NCBI GenBank assembly: GCA_030429455.1
Contig: JAUIFC010000024.1
Span: forward strand, 1-33,742
Length of the DNA: 33,742 bases
Source of the DNA: Bacteroidia bacterium
GTDB lineage: Bacteria; Bacteroidota; Bacteroidia; Flavobacteriales; Flavobacteriaceae
Direction: 5' to 3'
Part shown: piece by piece, positions 23,351 to 30,643 of the stretch
Layout of the letters: each line of letters opens with the position of its first letter
Numbering within the stretch: the first letter of the stretch is position 1
Program-made: the position numbers and the translations under genes
Notes under the pieces: model-generated
Databases searched by the model: none
Seen by the model: only the letters and a program-made list of their open reading frames with translations
What the model was told of the DNA's origin: nothing

Positions 23351-24007
23351 ATGACTAATAAAATGAGCATAAAAGAGAAATATTCTTTAGACATAAATCT
23401 TAACGTAGGTGAGGCTAAACAACTTTTTTCAAAAAGAAACGTAAAGGCATTACCTGTCGTAAAAAATGATATTTATCAAGGTCTTTTATTTCAAAATGCC
23501 ATCGCGGATTTTCAAGATTCTAAAGCCTTATCCTTGTTAACACATCTTTTTAAAGACATTTCATTACAAAAAGATTACACCTTTTTTGATTGGTTTAAAC
23601 TTTGTTCTGCAAATGATATCACTCAAGTTCCTTTGGTCTCGTCTAAAATAAGAAAGTTTAAAACAAATATTAGCTTAGAAGATATATTGGAAGACTACAA
23701 ATATTCGGCACTTGCAATGGAGCTTTCTACGGTTTTGGTGATTAAAAAAGATTCTCAAACATTTTCTTATTCCGAAGTTATTCAAATCATTGAAGCACAT
23801 GGCGCCAAAGTTTTGGCTACTTTTATAGGCAGTTCGAATGAAGATTCTACCGAAATAGTCCTAAAAATATTGCATACTGGATTAAATGAACTTTTACAAA
23901 CCTTTAGGCGGTATGAGTTTGACATCATTAGCTATCATGATGAAGATTTGCATCAAGAAACCCTCAAGGACAATTCCGAATATTTATCAAAATACTTAAC
24001 GGTTTAA
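23351..24007 (+). CDS. CBS-domain protein upstream of NAD kinase
   Basis: A 218-residue cytoplasmic protein. Residues about 8-125 resemble a tandem CBS pair (VGEAKQLFSKRNVKALPVV and VTQVPLVSS-type strands), which usually binds adenine nucleotides. The C-terminal part (SYSEVIQIIEAHGAKVLATFIG) looks like an ACT-like fold. The family is conserved next to NAD kinase in Flavobacteriia, suggesting it reads energy or nucleotide state, but its role is not established. Start: ATG at 23351 or 23363; the frame from 23309 would add a hydrophobic segment absent from relatives. It is followed three bases later by nadK. Confidence 0.8.
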   Translation: MTNKMSIKEKYSLDINLNVGEAKQLFSKRNVKALPVVKNDIYQGLLFQNAIADFQDSKALSLLTHLFKDISLQKDYTFFDWFKLCSANDITQVPLVSSKIRKFKTNISLEDILEDYKYSALAMELSTVLVIKKDSQTFSYSEVIQIIEAHGAKVLATFIGSSNEDSTEIVLKILHTGLNELLQTFRRYEFDIISYHDEDLHQETLKDNSEYLSKYLTV

Positions 24008-24010
24008 AGA

Positions 24011-24883
24011 ATGAAAGTAGCAGTTTTTGGTCAAGCATTTTATCCAGATTCTATAAAATATCTCATTCAAATTTTGTCAGTTTTTAAAAAACGTAAAGTT
24101 CGCTATGTTTTCGAAGAACAGTACATTAATCTGATTCGAGAAAGTAAACTGGAGTTAGATCATTCGGAAACTTTCAGCAGGTTAGACGATACATTTGACT
24201 TGTTTTTTTCTTTAGGTGGCGACGGGACTATTTTGGCTTCAGTGAATCATGTTAGGGATATTAATATTCCAATAGTTGGCATAAATACGGGTCGATTAGG
24301 TTTTTTGGCAACCATACATAAGGAAAATATAGATTCCTATATCAACGATATTTTGGATGGAAAATATAGCATTTCAAAAAGGTCTGTTTTAGAAGTCACT
24401 TCGGATTTACCCGCTTTTAACAGTCATTATAACGTGGCTTTAAACGAAGTGACGCTTTGCAGAAAAGACACAACATCGATGATAAGTATAGATGCTTGGG
24501 TCGAGGATGAACATTTAGGGAAATATTGGTCGGATGGCTTAATCATTTCTACGCCGACAGGTTCGACAGGATATTCTTTAAGTTGTGGTGGTCCGATTAT
24601 CAGTCCTCAAACCAAGGCGTTGGTTCTTACTCCTATTGCTCCACATAATTTAAATGCACGCCCACTTGTCGTTCCAGATGATACCAAACTAAAGCTAAAA
24701 GTTTCTGGAAGAGAGAATGATTTTTTACTTTCGATGGATTCCAGAATTAACACGGTTTCTCAGGAGTATGAAATTTATGTTCGAAAAGCAGATTTTGAAA
24801 TAAGTCTTGTTCTCCATGAGGATAATAGTTTTATAAAGACCTTACGCAAAAAATTGTTATGGGGCGAAGATCAAAGAAATTAA
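24011..24883 (+). CDS. nadK: NAD kinase
   Basis: A 290-residue enzyme that phosphorylates NAD+ to NADP+. The catalytic GGDGT is at 69-73, with GINTGRLGFLA right after it; LNEVTL (Asn145-Glu146) and TPTGSTGYSLSCGGPI are the other family motifs. It lies three bases after the CBS-domain gene, so the pair is co-transcribed, and converges with the M23 peptidase, seven bases apart. Confidence 0.95.
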   Translation: MKVAVFGQAFYPDSIKYLIQILSVFKKRKVRYVFEEQYINLIRESKLELDHSETFSRLDDTFDLFFSLGGDGTILASVNHVRDINIPIVGINTGRLGFLATIHKENIDSYINDILDGKYSISKRSVLEVTSDLPAFNSHYNVALNEVTLCRKDTTSMISIDAWVEDEHLGKYWSDGLIISTPTGSTGYSLSCGGPIISPQTKALVLTPIAPHNLNARPLVVPDDTKLKLKVSGRENDFLLSMDSRINTVSQEYEIYVRKADFEISLVLHEDNSFIKTLRKKLLWGEDQRN

Positions 24884-24890
24884 TAAATTA

Positions 24891-26162
24891 TTATTGAATT
24901 TCTTCTTCTAATTCGATACCATGATTTACCATAAAATCTTTATCAAGCTCGACTTTAAGATTTTTAATAAACTCTAAATAAGCGGGTTTCAATTTTTCTG
25001 GCATTGGTTCTGCTTTTGGCAGTTTTTGTTTGTATGGATCTACTTGTCTGCCATTTACCCAAAATCGGTAACATACGTGAGGACCAGTAGCATAACCTGT
25101 ACTTCCTACATATCCAATAATTTCACCTTGCTTAACGCGATCGCCAACTTTTACAGCTCTTCTAGACATGTGAAGGTATTGCGTGCTGTATTTGTTGGTA
25201 TGTTTGATTTTTACATATTTTCCATTTCCGCGGGTATAACTAGATTTTGTAACAATTCCATTTGCAGTGGCCCAAATTGGTGTGCCAGTAGGAGCAGCAT
25301 AATCGGTTCCTTTGTGGGATTTCCAACGTTTATGAACAGGGTGGAATCTGCGTGGACTATATCTTGAAGAAATCCTTGAATACTGTACCGGTGCTTTTAA
25401 AAAAAAGCGTCTTAGTGTTTTGGCTTCTTCGTCAAAATATTCAGTTCGCTCTAGGGTCGAATCTACCATAAATTCGAATGCATAATAGGCTCTATTGCGA
25501 TGTTCGAATACAGCGGCATCTATACTTTCTATTCCAGCGTAAATGGTATCGTTTATGTACTTTTCTTTGAAGATTACTTTAAAACGGTCGCCTTTGTCAA
25601 TTTTAAAAAAGTCAATGGTCCATTGATAGATGTCTGCAAACCTATTAGTAAGCATGTAGTCTATGCCTGCTTCATCTATAGCCAAAGACAGCGACGAATT
25701 AATAACGCCTGAGGCTACTCTTGTTTTAATCGTTACTGGTTTTTTCGCTTTCTCTCCATAAATACTATCATCTAAAAATACTTTAGTATAATCAATTTTA
25801 TTGTTCTCGTAAATGAATGCAAGAGGCTTGGATAGGCTGTCTTTCGATTTTAAAATAGTATAAGGTCTTCCTACGTTTAATCTTCTAAAATCGAATATAG
25901 TGTCTGGTACCGATTGAGTTATTTCGTAAACTTCTCTGGGCGTTACGCCGTGCTTATCCATAATGGACGCAAAAAAGTCGCCATTAGATACTGTGTCGTT
26001 CACAACATGATAATTGTTTAATCTAAAGCCATAAGCATTTTTTTCGACTTCAACTTTTCTTTCAGTAGTATTTTTTGATTTTTTCTCTTCGTTATCAGTA
26101 GTCGATTCACAGCTAAATGCTAACAAAAGCAACGCTCCAAAAATCGAAATAAATTTAGACAT
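24891..26162 (-). CDS. M23 family metallopeptidase lipoprotein
   Basis: A 423-residue lipoprotein (signal up to LLLLAFSC, Cys18). Residues about 50-255 form the N-terminal OapA/LysM-like region, and about 275-385 the LytM/M23 domain, which cuts peptidoglycan cross-bridges. Zinc ligands His283 and Asp287 are in HKGTD, and a catalytic His331 is in YLHMS. The final HxH motif reads His362-Val-Cys364, so a cysteine stands where the second His is usual. The protein likely faces the periplasm and acts in cell-wall turnover. The upstream gap holds a -7 element (minus strand TAAATTTG, 26194-26187). Confidence 0.87.
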   Translation of the reverse strand: MSKFISIFGALLLLAFSCESTTDNEEKKSKNTTERKVEVEKNAYGFRLNNYHVVNDTVSNGDFFASIMDKHGVTPREVYEITQSVPDTIFDFRRLNVGRPYTILKSKDSLSKPLAFIYENNKIDYTKVFLDDSIYGEKAKKPVTIKTRVASGVINSSLSLAIDEAGIDYMLTNRFADIYQWTIDFFKIDKGDRFKVIFKEKYINDTIYAGIESIDAAVFEHRNRAYYAFEFMVDSTLERTEYFDEEAKTLRRFFLKAPVQYSRISSRYSPRRFHPVHKRWKSHKGTDYAAPTGTPIWATANGIVTKSSYTRGNGKYVKIKHTNKYSTQYLHMSRRAVKVGDRVKQGEIIGYVGSTGYATGPHVCYRFWVNGRQVDPYKQKLPKAEPMPEKLKPAYLEFIKNLKVELDKDFMVNHGIELEEEIQ

Positions 26163-26446
26163 TATTAAAATTGAATGATATGGTTACAAATTTAAATAAA
26201 AGTTGAAATATTAATACCATAAACGACAGTAAGAATGATTTATTTAAAATATTCGATATATAAACCGTTGGTATTCTTTTAAAATCCTCTAATCTTTATA
26301 ATATTTAAAAATGTAACCAATATTTGTATATATTTGGTATCGAAATTCTAATACACACAAGACAAACATTTATTTCATTAGGACATGCTTTCCAAGCTAA
26401 ATTGAATTAAATTAAATATAATTTTTACAAATAAAAACCTCAAAAA
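26163..26446. promoter_or_regulatory. divergent promoter region between M23 and cyclase operons
   Basis: This 284-base AT-rich gap separates divergent genes. On the minus strand TAAATTTG (26194-26187) fits a -7 element for the M23 gene. On the plus strand TATATTTG (26329-26336) fits one for the operon that starts at 26447, leaving a leader of about 105 bases. Neither has a clear -33 TTG. ACCAA at 26316-26320 and TTGGT at 26334-26338 form the ends of an imperfect dyad around the plus-strand element, possibly a regulator site. No other coding or RNA feature is visible. Confidence 0.4.
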
Positions 26447-26935
26447 ATGATAACAAATAATAGAATTTTAACAATAACGATCTTTTTCATGAGTTGTTTT
26501 TTTCTGAAGACTTATGGTCAGGAAAGACACACTATTACGTTAACTTGCCAAACCACTGAGCTTACAGATCAAAGTATTAATGATCTATGCACTTTTGGTC
26601 AAAGTTCGAGCGTTGCCAACAAAGACTATACCGTCGAAGCACAAGTAAGCGATGTGATTTTGTGGAATGGAAAATACGCTGAACCTGGACTAGGATACAT
26701 CGATATTGTAAGTGTAGATTTTGAAGCTGGCACAAATATCTTTAAAGATAAGCATCTTATGGATAAAGATGACGGTCTGCCAGATGGAACAATTGTCGCC
26801 ATGGTGAAAAAAGGTGAATCTGGTGATGAATTGAAATATAAGATTACATTTGATGCCTATGATAGTCAAGGTGACTTTATTTCTCGTTTTAAAATTGATC
26901 CAAAAATTAAAGTAAGAAAACTAAGAACAAATTGA
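26447..26935 (+). CDS. secreted protein of unknown family, first gene of the cyclase operon
   Basis: A 162-residue protein with a Sec signal peptide (1 to about 25, ending KTYGQ); the mature part is about 137 residues. It reads as a beta-rich domain with two cysteines (34 and 48) that may form a disulfide, followed by DVILWNG and the C-terminal IDPKIKV. It reminds me loosely of the AidA/PixA-type inclusion proteins, but I cannot assign a family. It lacks a lipobox or a T9SS C-terminal signal, so it is periplasmic or soluble outside. It is 17 bases before the cyclase gene and shares its promoter. It could be a ligand or accessory partner of the TPR sensor; that is speculation. Confidence 0.75.
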   Translation: MITNNRILTITIFFMSCFFLKTYGQERHTITLTCQTTELTDQSINDLCTFGQSSSVANKDYTVEAQVSDVILWNGKYAEPGLGYIDIVSVDFEAGTNIFKDKHLMDKDDGLPDGTIVAMVKKGESGDELKYKITFDAYDSQGDFISRFKIDPKIKVRKLRTN

Positions 26936-26952
26936 ATTGAAGGAAATTAAAT

Positions 26953-28809
26953 TTGAAGATTTATTCTTACATAATATTTAGAGAAATAAATTTCTATACT
27001 AAAGCCATATTATTTGGGTTTTTTTCTATTACATCAATTTGTGCTCAAACTACAGAAGTCAATATCGTAGACTTAGAAAGTGATTATTTATCCAATGATT
27101 TTAAGCCTGAAGTTGAGTTAGCTATTCTTAATAGACTAGCGTCCGAGTCAATTGATCCAGATAAAATAATTCATTACAGCGATGTATTGATTAAAAAAGC
27201 TACGGCCCAAGATTCTGTTGACTATATATACGATGCCAATTTGCAAAAAGGAAATGGCTATCGTTTAAAAGGTGATTTTGCCGAAGCTTTCGAATTTTTT
27301 CAAAAAGCAGAAGCAATTGCTCAAGCCAATCAAGACGAGATTAGAGTAGCATTGACAAATATAACCATAGGAGATGTTCATTCTGAAATCGCTAATCATG
27401 ACAGTGCAGTTAAATATTACGAGAGAGCAATTGATAAAATAAGAAGCATTATCAAATCTTCCACAGATGAAGATTTAAATAATGAAATGTTATATTATCT
27501 TGGTGTAGCACTTTACAATTGTGGGGACGAGTTTTACGACGTTGATGATTTTGAAAAGGCTTTAGGCTATTTTTACGAATCTAGTGGGCTTTTTAAACAA
27601 TTGGACTATAAACAGGAATCTGCTTATAATTTGGGTAGCATTGGCATGGTGTACATCAAGCAAAATAAGCTGTCCTTGGCGGAAGCAAGTATAAAGGAGG
27701 CTATGGCCATCCTAGAAGCAGAAAAGGACTATCCGCCTATTTCAGAATATTTATACAGTTTATCTGAAATATATTTAAGAAAAGGGAATACAGAATTAGC
27801 TTTAAAGTATGCACAAGAAAGTCTGGAACTAGCACAGGAGTATGAGCTTAAAAAGGAATTGGACAGATCGAATGTTCAATTATCAGCGGTATTTGAAGAA
27901 CTTGATGATTATAAAAAATCGCTTTTTTATTTAAAAAAACATGTCATATACTACGATAGCATCGCTAAGGTAACCAAAGAAGTAACAAAAAAGGAAACAG
28001 AATTGCAGTTGGCAAAAAAACAACTTGAACTTGACCTTAGAGTACAGAGAAACAAAAATGAACGGATAGTCATGTATTCCTTTTTGGGCGGAATGGTATT
28101 ACTTTCATTCTTGGTTATTGGGTTATTTCGCAGAAATCGATTCGTCAATAAAACAAAAACAATAATCGAAGAAGAAAGGAAAAAAGGCGACGATTTGCTT
28201 TTAAACATTCTTCCTAAAGAAACGGCAAAAGAATTAAAGGACAACGGGAAAGTAGTTGCCAAGAAATACGAATCTGTAAGCATAGTATTTACAGACTTTA
28301 AAGGCTTTACAAAACAAGCGGCCAAGTTGGATCCTGAGAAACTTGTAGAGTGCGTGGACATGTATTTCACTAAATTTGATGAGATTATTAAAAGATATAA
28401 CTTAGAAAAAATTAAAACAATAGGAGATTCTTATATGTTTGCTGGTGGTTTGCCAACGCAATCTGATGACCATGCCGAGAAAGTTGTTTTGGCTGCGCTG
28501 GAAATATTGGATTATACTAACCATATAAAGAAAGTATATAAGGTTAATGAGGGTCGATTTGATATTCGCATAGGTATTCATACTGGACCTGTTGTTGCTG
28601 GAGTAGTTGGTAAGAACAAATTTACATACGATATTTGGGGCGACAGTGTAAATATCGCTTCTAGATTGGAGTCTAGCTCGGAAGCAGGAAGAATAAATAT
28701 TTCAGAAAGTACTTTTAATTTAGTCAAAGATGATTTTAAATGTGAGCCTAGAGGTAAAATCGAAATTAAGAATAGAGGTCAAATAGAGATGTATTATTTA
28801 ACAAGATAA
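26953..28809 (+). CDS. TPR-sensor class III adenylate cyclase
   Basis: A 618-residue receptor-type cyclase. A signal peptide (1 to about 31) is followed by six or so TPR repeats (about 60-330), a coiled coil (340-370), one membrane helix (373-391) and a cytoplasmic class III cyclase domain (about 435-618). Metal-binding Asp448 (FTDFKGF) and Asp492 (TIGDSY) are present. Purine-selecting Lys488 and Asp560 (YDIWGD), and transition-state Asn567 and Arg571 (NIASRLES), are all intact, so it should make cAMP. The linker LLLNILPKETAKELKDNG precedes the catalytic core as in other membrane cyclases. The TPR part should lie in the periplasm. Start: TTG at 26953; no ATG lies before the signal peptide. 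The next gene starts four bases after the stop. Confidence 0.9.
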   Translation: MKIYSYIIFREINFYTKAILFGFFSITSICAQTTEVNIVDLESDYLSNDFKPEVELAILNRLASESIDPDKIIHYSDVLIKKATAQDSVDYIYDANLQKGNGYRLKGDFAEAFEFFQKAEAIAQANQDEIRVALTNITIGDVHSEIANHDSAVKYYERAIDKIRSIIKSSTDEDLNNEMLYYLGVALYNCGDEFYDVDDFEKALGYFYESSGLFKQLDYKQESAYNLGSIGMVYIKQNKLSLAEASIKEAMAILEAEKDYPPISEYLYSLSEIYLRKGNTELALKYAQESLELAQEYELKKELDRSNVQLSAVFEELDDYKKSLFYLKKHVIYYDSIAKVTKEVTKKETELQLAKKQLELDLRVQRNKNERIVMYSFLGGMVLLSFLVIGLFRRNRFVNKTKTIIEEERKKGDDLLLNILPKETAKELKDNGKVVAKKYESVSIVFTDFKGFTKQAAKLDPEKLVECVDMYFTKFDEIIKRYNLEKIKTIGDSYMFAGGLPTQSDDHAEKVVLAALEILDYTNHIKKVYKVNEGRFDIRIGIHTGPVVAGVVGKNKFTYDIWGDSVNIASRLESSSEAGRINISESTFNLVKDDFKCEPRGKIEIKNRGQIEMYYLTR

Positions 28810-28813
28810 TTCA

Positions 28814-29338
28814 ATGGAATCAATAAAAGAACAGGATACCAATAATTATTGGGAGCAATTAGAACGTTTAGAAAAGTTAATTCGAGCCTCAGAATTAAAA
28901 GCAGGTATTTTATTCTCTTTTCATAGTTTGATTTTAGGTCTTTTTGTCGATAAGTTACAAAATTTTGAAAAAGTCCTAAAAGATAACACACTCTTTGTGG
29001 TCTTAGTTATTTTGTGGGCCATAGCAGTGTTTATTTCGAAATTTTTTTGCTTTAGATGTTTCCAGCCAAATATGAAATTAAAGTATAGAAGAAACGTTTT
29101 CTTTTTTAGAGACGCTGCAAAGAACTTTAAAAGCGTAGATGCTTATGTCAAAGAAATAACCAAAATTTGCCAAACTAACCAAGAAATCGTAAAGCGACTA
29201 AGCGAACAAATTCATGCCGAAAGTGTGATCATTGACAGGAAGTTTTTTAATGTAAAGCTTGCCATTCAGTTTTTTCTTTTGAGTTTTATATTTATAGTTT
29301 TAATGGTCATATTTTGGCTGTTTGTAGAGTTTATTTAG
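28814..29338 (+). CDS. PycTM-like (DUF5706) membrane effector
   Basis: A 174-residue protein with three membrane helices (about 31-46, 59-79 and 149-171) and a loop of about 65 residues between the second and third. RASELKA (24-30) matches the AD-x-KA signature that precedes helix 1 in Pycsar TM effectors (PF18967). SEQIHAESVIIDRKF (130-144) matches the helix before the last membrane segment. In Pycsar systems such effectors disrupt the membrane when cCMP or cUMP binds. Here the cyclase directly upstream (4 bases away) should make cAMP, so this protein may be a cAMP-responsive relative, either a defence effector or a signalling partner. No nucleotide-binding residue can be named from the sequence. 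Confidence 0.75.
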   Translation: MESIKEQDTNNYWEQLERLEKLIRASELKAGILFSFHSLILGLFVDKLQNFEKVLKDNTLFVVLVILWAIAVFISKFFCFRCFQPNMKLKYRRNVFFFRDAAKNFKSVDAYVKEITKICQTNQEIVKRLSEQIHAESVIIDRKFFNVKLAIQFFLLSFIFIVLMVIFWLFVEFI

Positions 29339-29348
29339 GACATCAGAT

Positions 29349-30581
29349 TTGAGTTCTTCTTCCGTTTTAATCTTTGGATTACACTACCCTGAACCAAAAT
29401 CTACTGGAGCTGGTGTGAGGATGCTCCAGTTAATGAATCTCTTAAAATCTAGCGGATTTATCCTTCATTTTGCAACAGCTTCGCAAAAAGGCGCATACTC
29501 GTTCAATTTAGATGAAATTGATATTCAGGAACATGTCATTAAGTTAAACGATAATAGTGCGGATTTAATATTAAAGTCTATCAATCCAGATGTTGTAATA
29601 TTTGATCGTTTTATTACCGAAGAACAATTTGGTTGGAAGGTGGATGAGCTTTGCCCAAATGCTTTAAAGGTTTTAGATACTGAAGATCTTCACTTTTTAA
29701 GAGAAGAACGCGAGGATAAGCTTAAGAATAAAAAGAATGAAAACCATGTTTTAAGCGACAAAGCAAAACGTGAACTTGCTTGCATGTGGCGATGTGATTT
29801 GAATTTAATTATTTCTGAATTTGAATTGAATTTGCTGATTAGTCACTATAACTTTCCTGAAAAGCTTTTGTATTATTTACCTTTATTAGTTGAAGATGAA
29901 GGGATTAAGTCGTCTAGAGGCTTCTCTCAAAGAAGTCATTTTGTGAGTATTGGAAATTTTAAGCACAAGCCAAATTATGACATGGTAACATTTACCTATA
30001 AGCATATTTGGCCACTTATTAAGAAGCAATTGCCAAACGCAGAATGGCATATTTATGGTGCATATTTGCCCGAATCCATTGCGCAACTGCATTCTCCCAA
30101 AAAAGGTGTAATGGTAAAAGGCAGAGCAGAAGATGCCTTCGAAACTATTGGACAGTACAAAGTCATGTTGGCGTATTTAAGGTTTGGCGCAGGCTTAAAG
30201 CAGAAATGCATAGATGCCATGGCTTCTGGTGCGCCAATTTCTACAACACAAATAGGCGCAGAAGGTTTATCATCTCAAATCAATTGGCCTGGAATAATTG
30301 AAGAGGATATCGAAGCTTTTGTCCGACAGTCCACACGTCTTTATTCGGATAAGAATTTCTGGAACTTAAAGCATGAAAAAGGCTTTATAATAATCAAAGA
30401 AAAGTTTTTAAAGGATCTTTTTGAAAGTGACTTCATATTAAGGATTAATGATGGGTCTGAAAGACTAAAAGACCTAAGGGCAAATAACATAATCGGCCAG
30501 ATGCTCAAGCATCATATGCTCAAAAGCACAAAATATATGTCGCTTTGGATAGAAGAAAAAAATAAAAAGAGAACAGACTAG
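29349..30581 (+). CDS. glycosyltransferase (GT4-like)
   Basis: A 410-residue GT-B glycosyltransferase. The N-terminal donor-proximal part begins SSVLIFGLHYPEPKSTGAGV, with the GAG typical of GT4 enzymes; the second Rossmann domain has SIGNFKHKPNYDMV and YLRFGAGLKQKCIDAMASG, ending in APISTTQIGAEG. The product is unknown. The start is TTG at 29349; the only early alternative is Met25, within the glycine-rich loop. It follows the PycTM-like gene by ten bases, so it is probably in the same operon, perhaps by chance rather than shared function. A strong terminator lies ten bases after its stop. Confidence 0.85.
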   Translation: MSSSSVLIFGLHYPEPKSTGAGVRMLQLMNLLKSSGFILHFATASQKGAYSFNLDEIDIQEHVIKLNDNSADLILKSINPDVVIFDRFITEEQFGWKVDELCPNALKVLDTEDLHFLREEREDKLKNKKNENHVLSDKAKRELACMWRCDLNLIISEFELNLLISHYNFPEKLLYYLPLLVEDEGIKSSRGFSQRSHFVSIGNFKHKPNYDMVTFTYKHIWPLIKKQLPNAEWHIYGAYLPESIAQLHSPKKGVMVKGRAEDAFETIGQYKVMLAYLRFGAGLKQKCIDAMASGAPISTTQIGAEGLSSQINWPGIIEEDIEAFVRQSTRLYSDKNFWNLKHEKGFIIIKEKFLKDLFESDFILRINDGSERLKDLRANNIIGQMLKHHMLKSTKYMSLWIEEKNKKRTD

Positions 30582-30590
30582 ATCTATGAA

Positions 30591-30615
30591 AAAACCTCGC
30601 CATAAGCGAGGTTTT
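30591..30615. terminator. bidirectional Rho-independent terminator
   Basis: AAAACCTCGC (30591-30600) and GCGAGGTTTT (30606-30615) form a 10-bp stem with the loop CATAA, followed by a T-run (30612-30618) on the plus strand and, read in reverse, by a T-rich run from the A-run before the stem. It ends both the cyclase operon and the M16 peptidase genes, which converge here. Confidence 0.9.
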
Positions 30616-30643
30616 TTTATGCTATATGTAAAGCAGAAATAAA

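Noticed and set aside
23269-23394. Longer pdxJ starting at 23394
   Set aside because: It would add 42 residues overlapping the divergent CBS gene; PdxJ normally begins at the Met used here.
26953-29338. A classical Pycsar anti-phage system
   Set aside because: The cyclase is membrane-bound, has a TPR sensor and purine-selecting residues, whereas Pycsar cyclases are small, soluble and pyrimidine-specific. I report it as Pycsar-like only.
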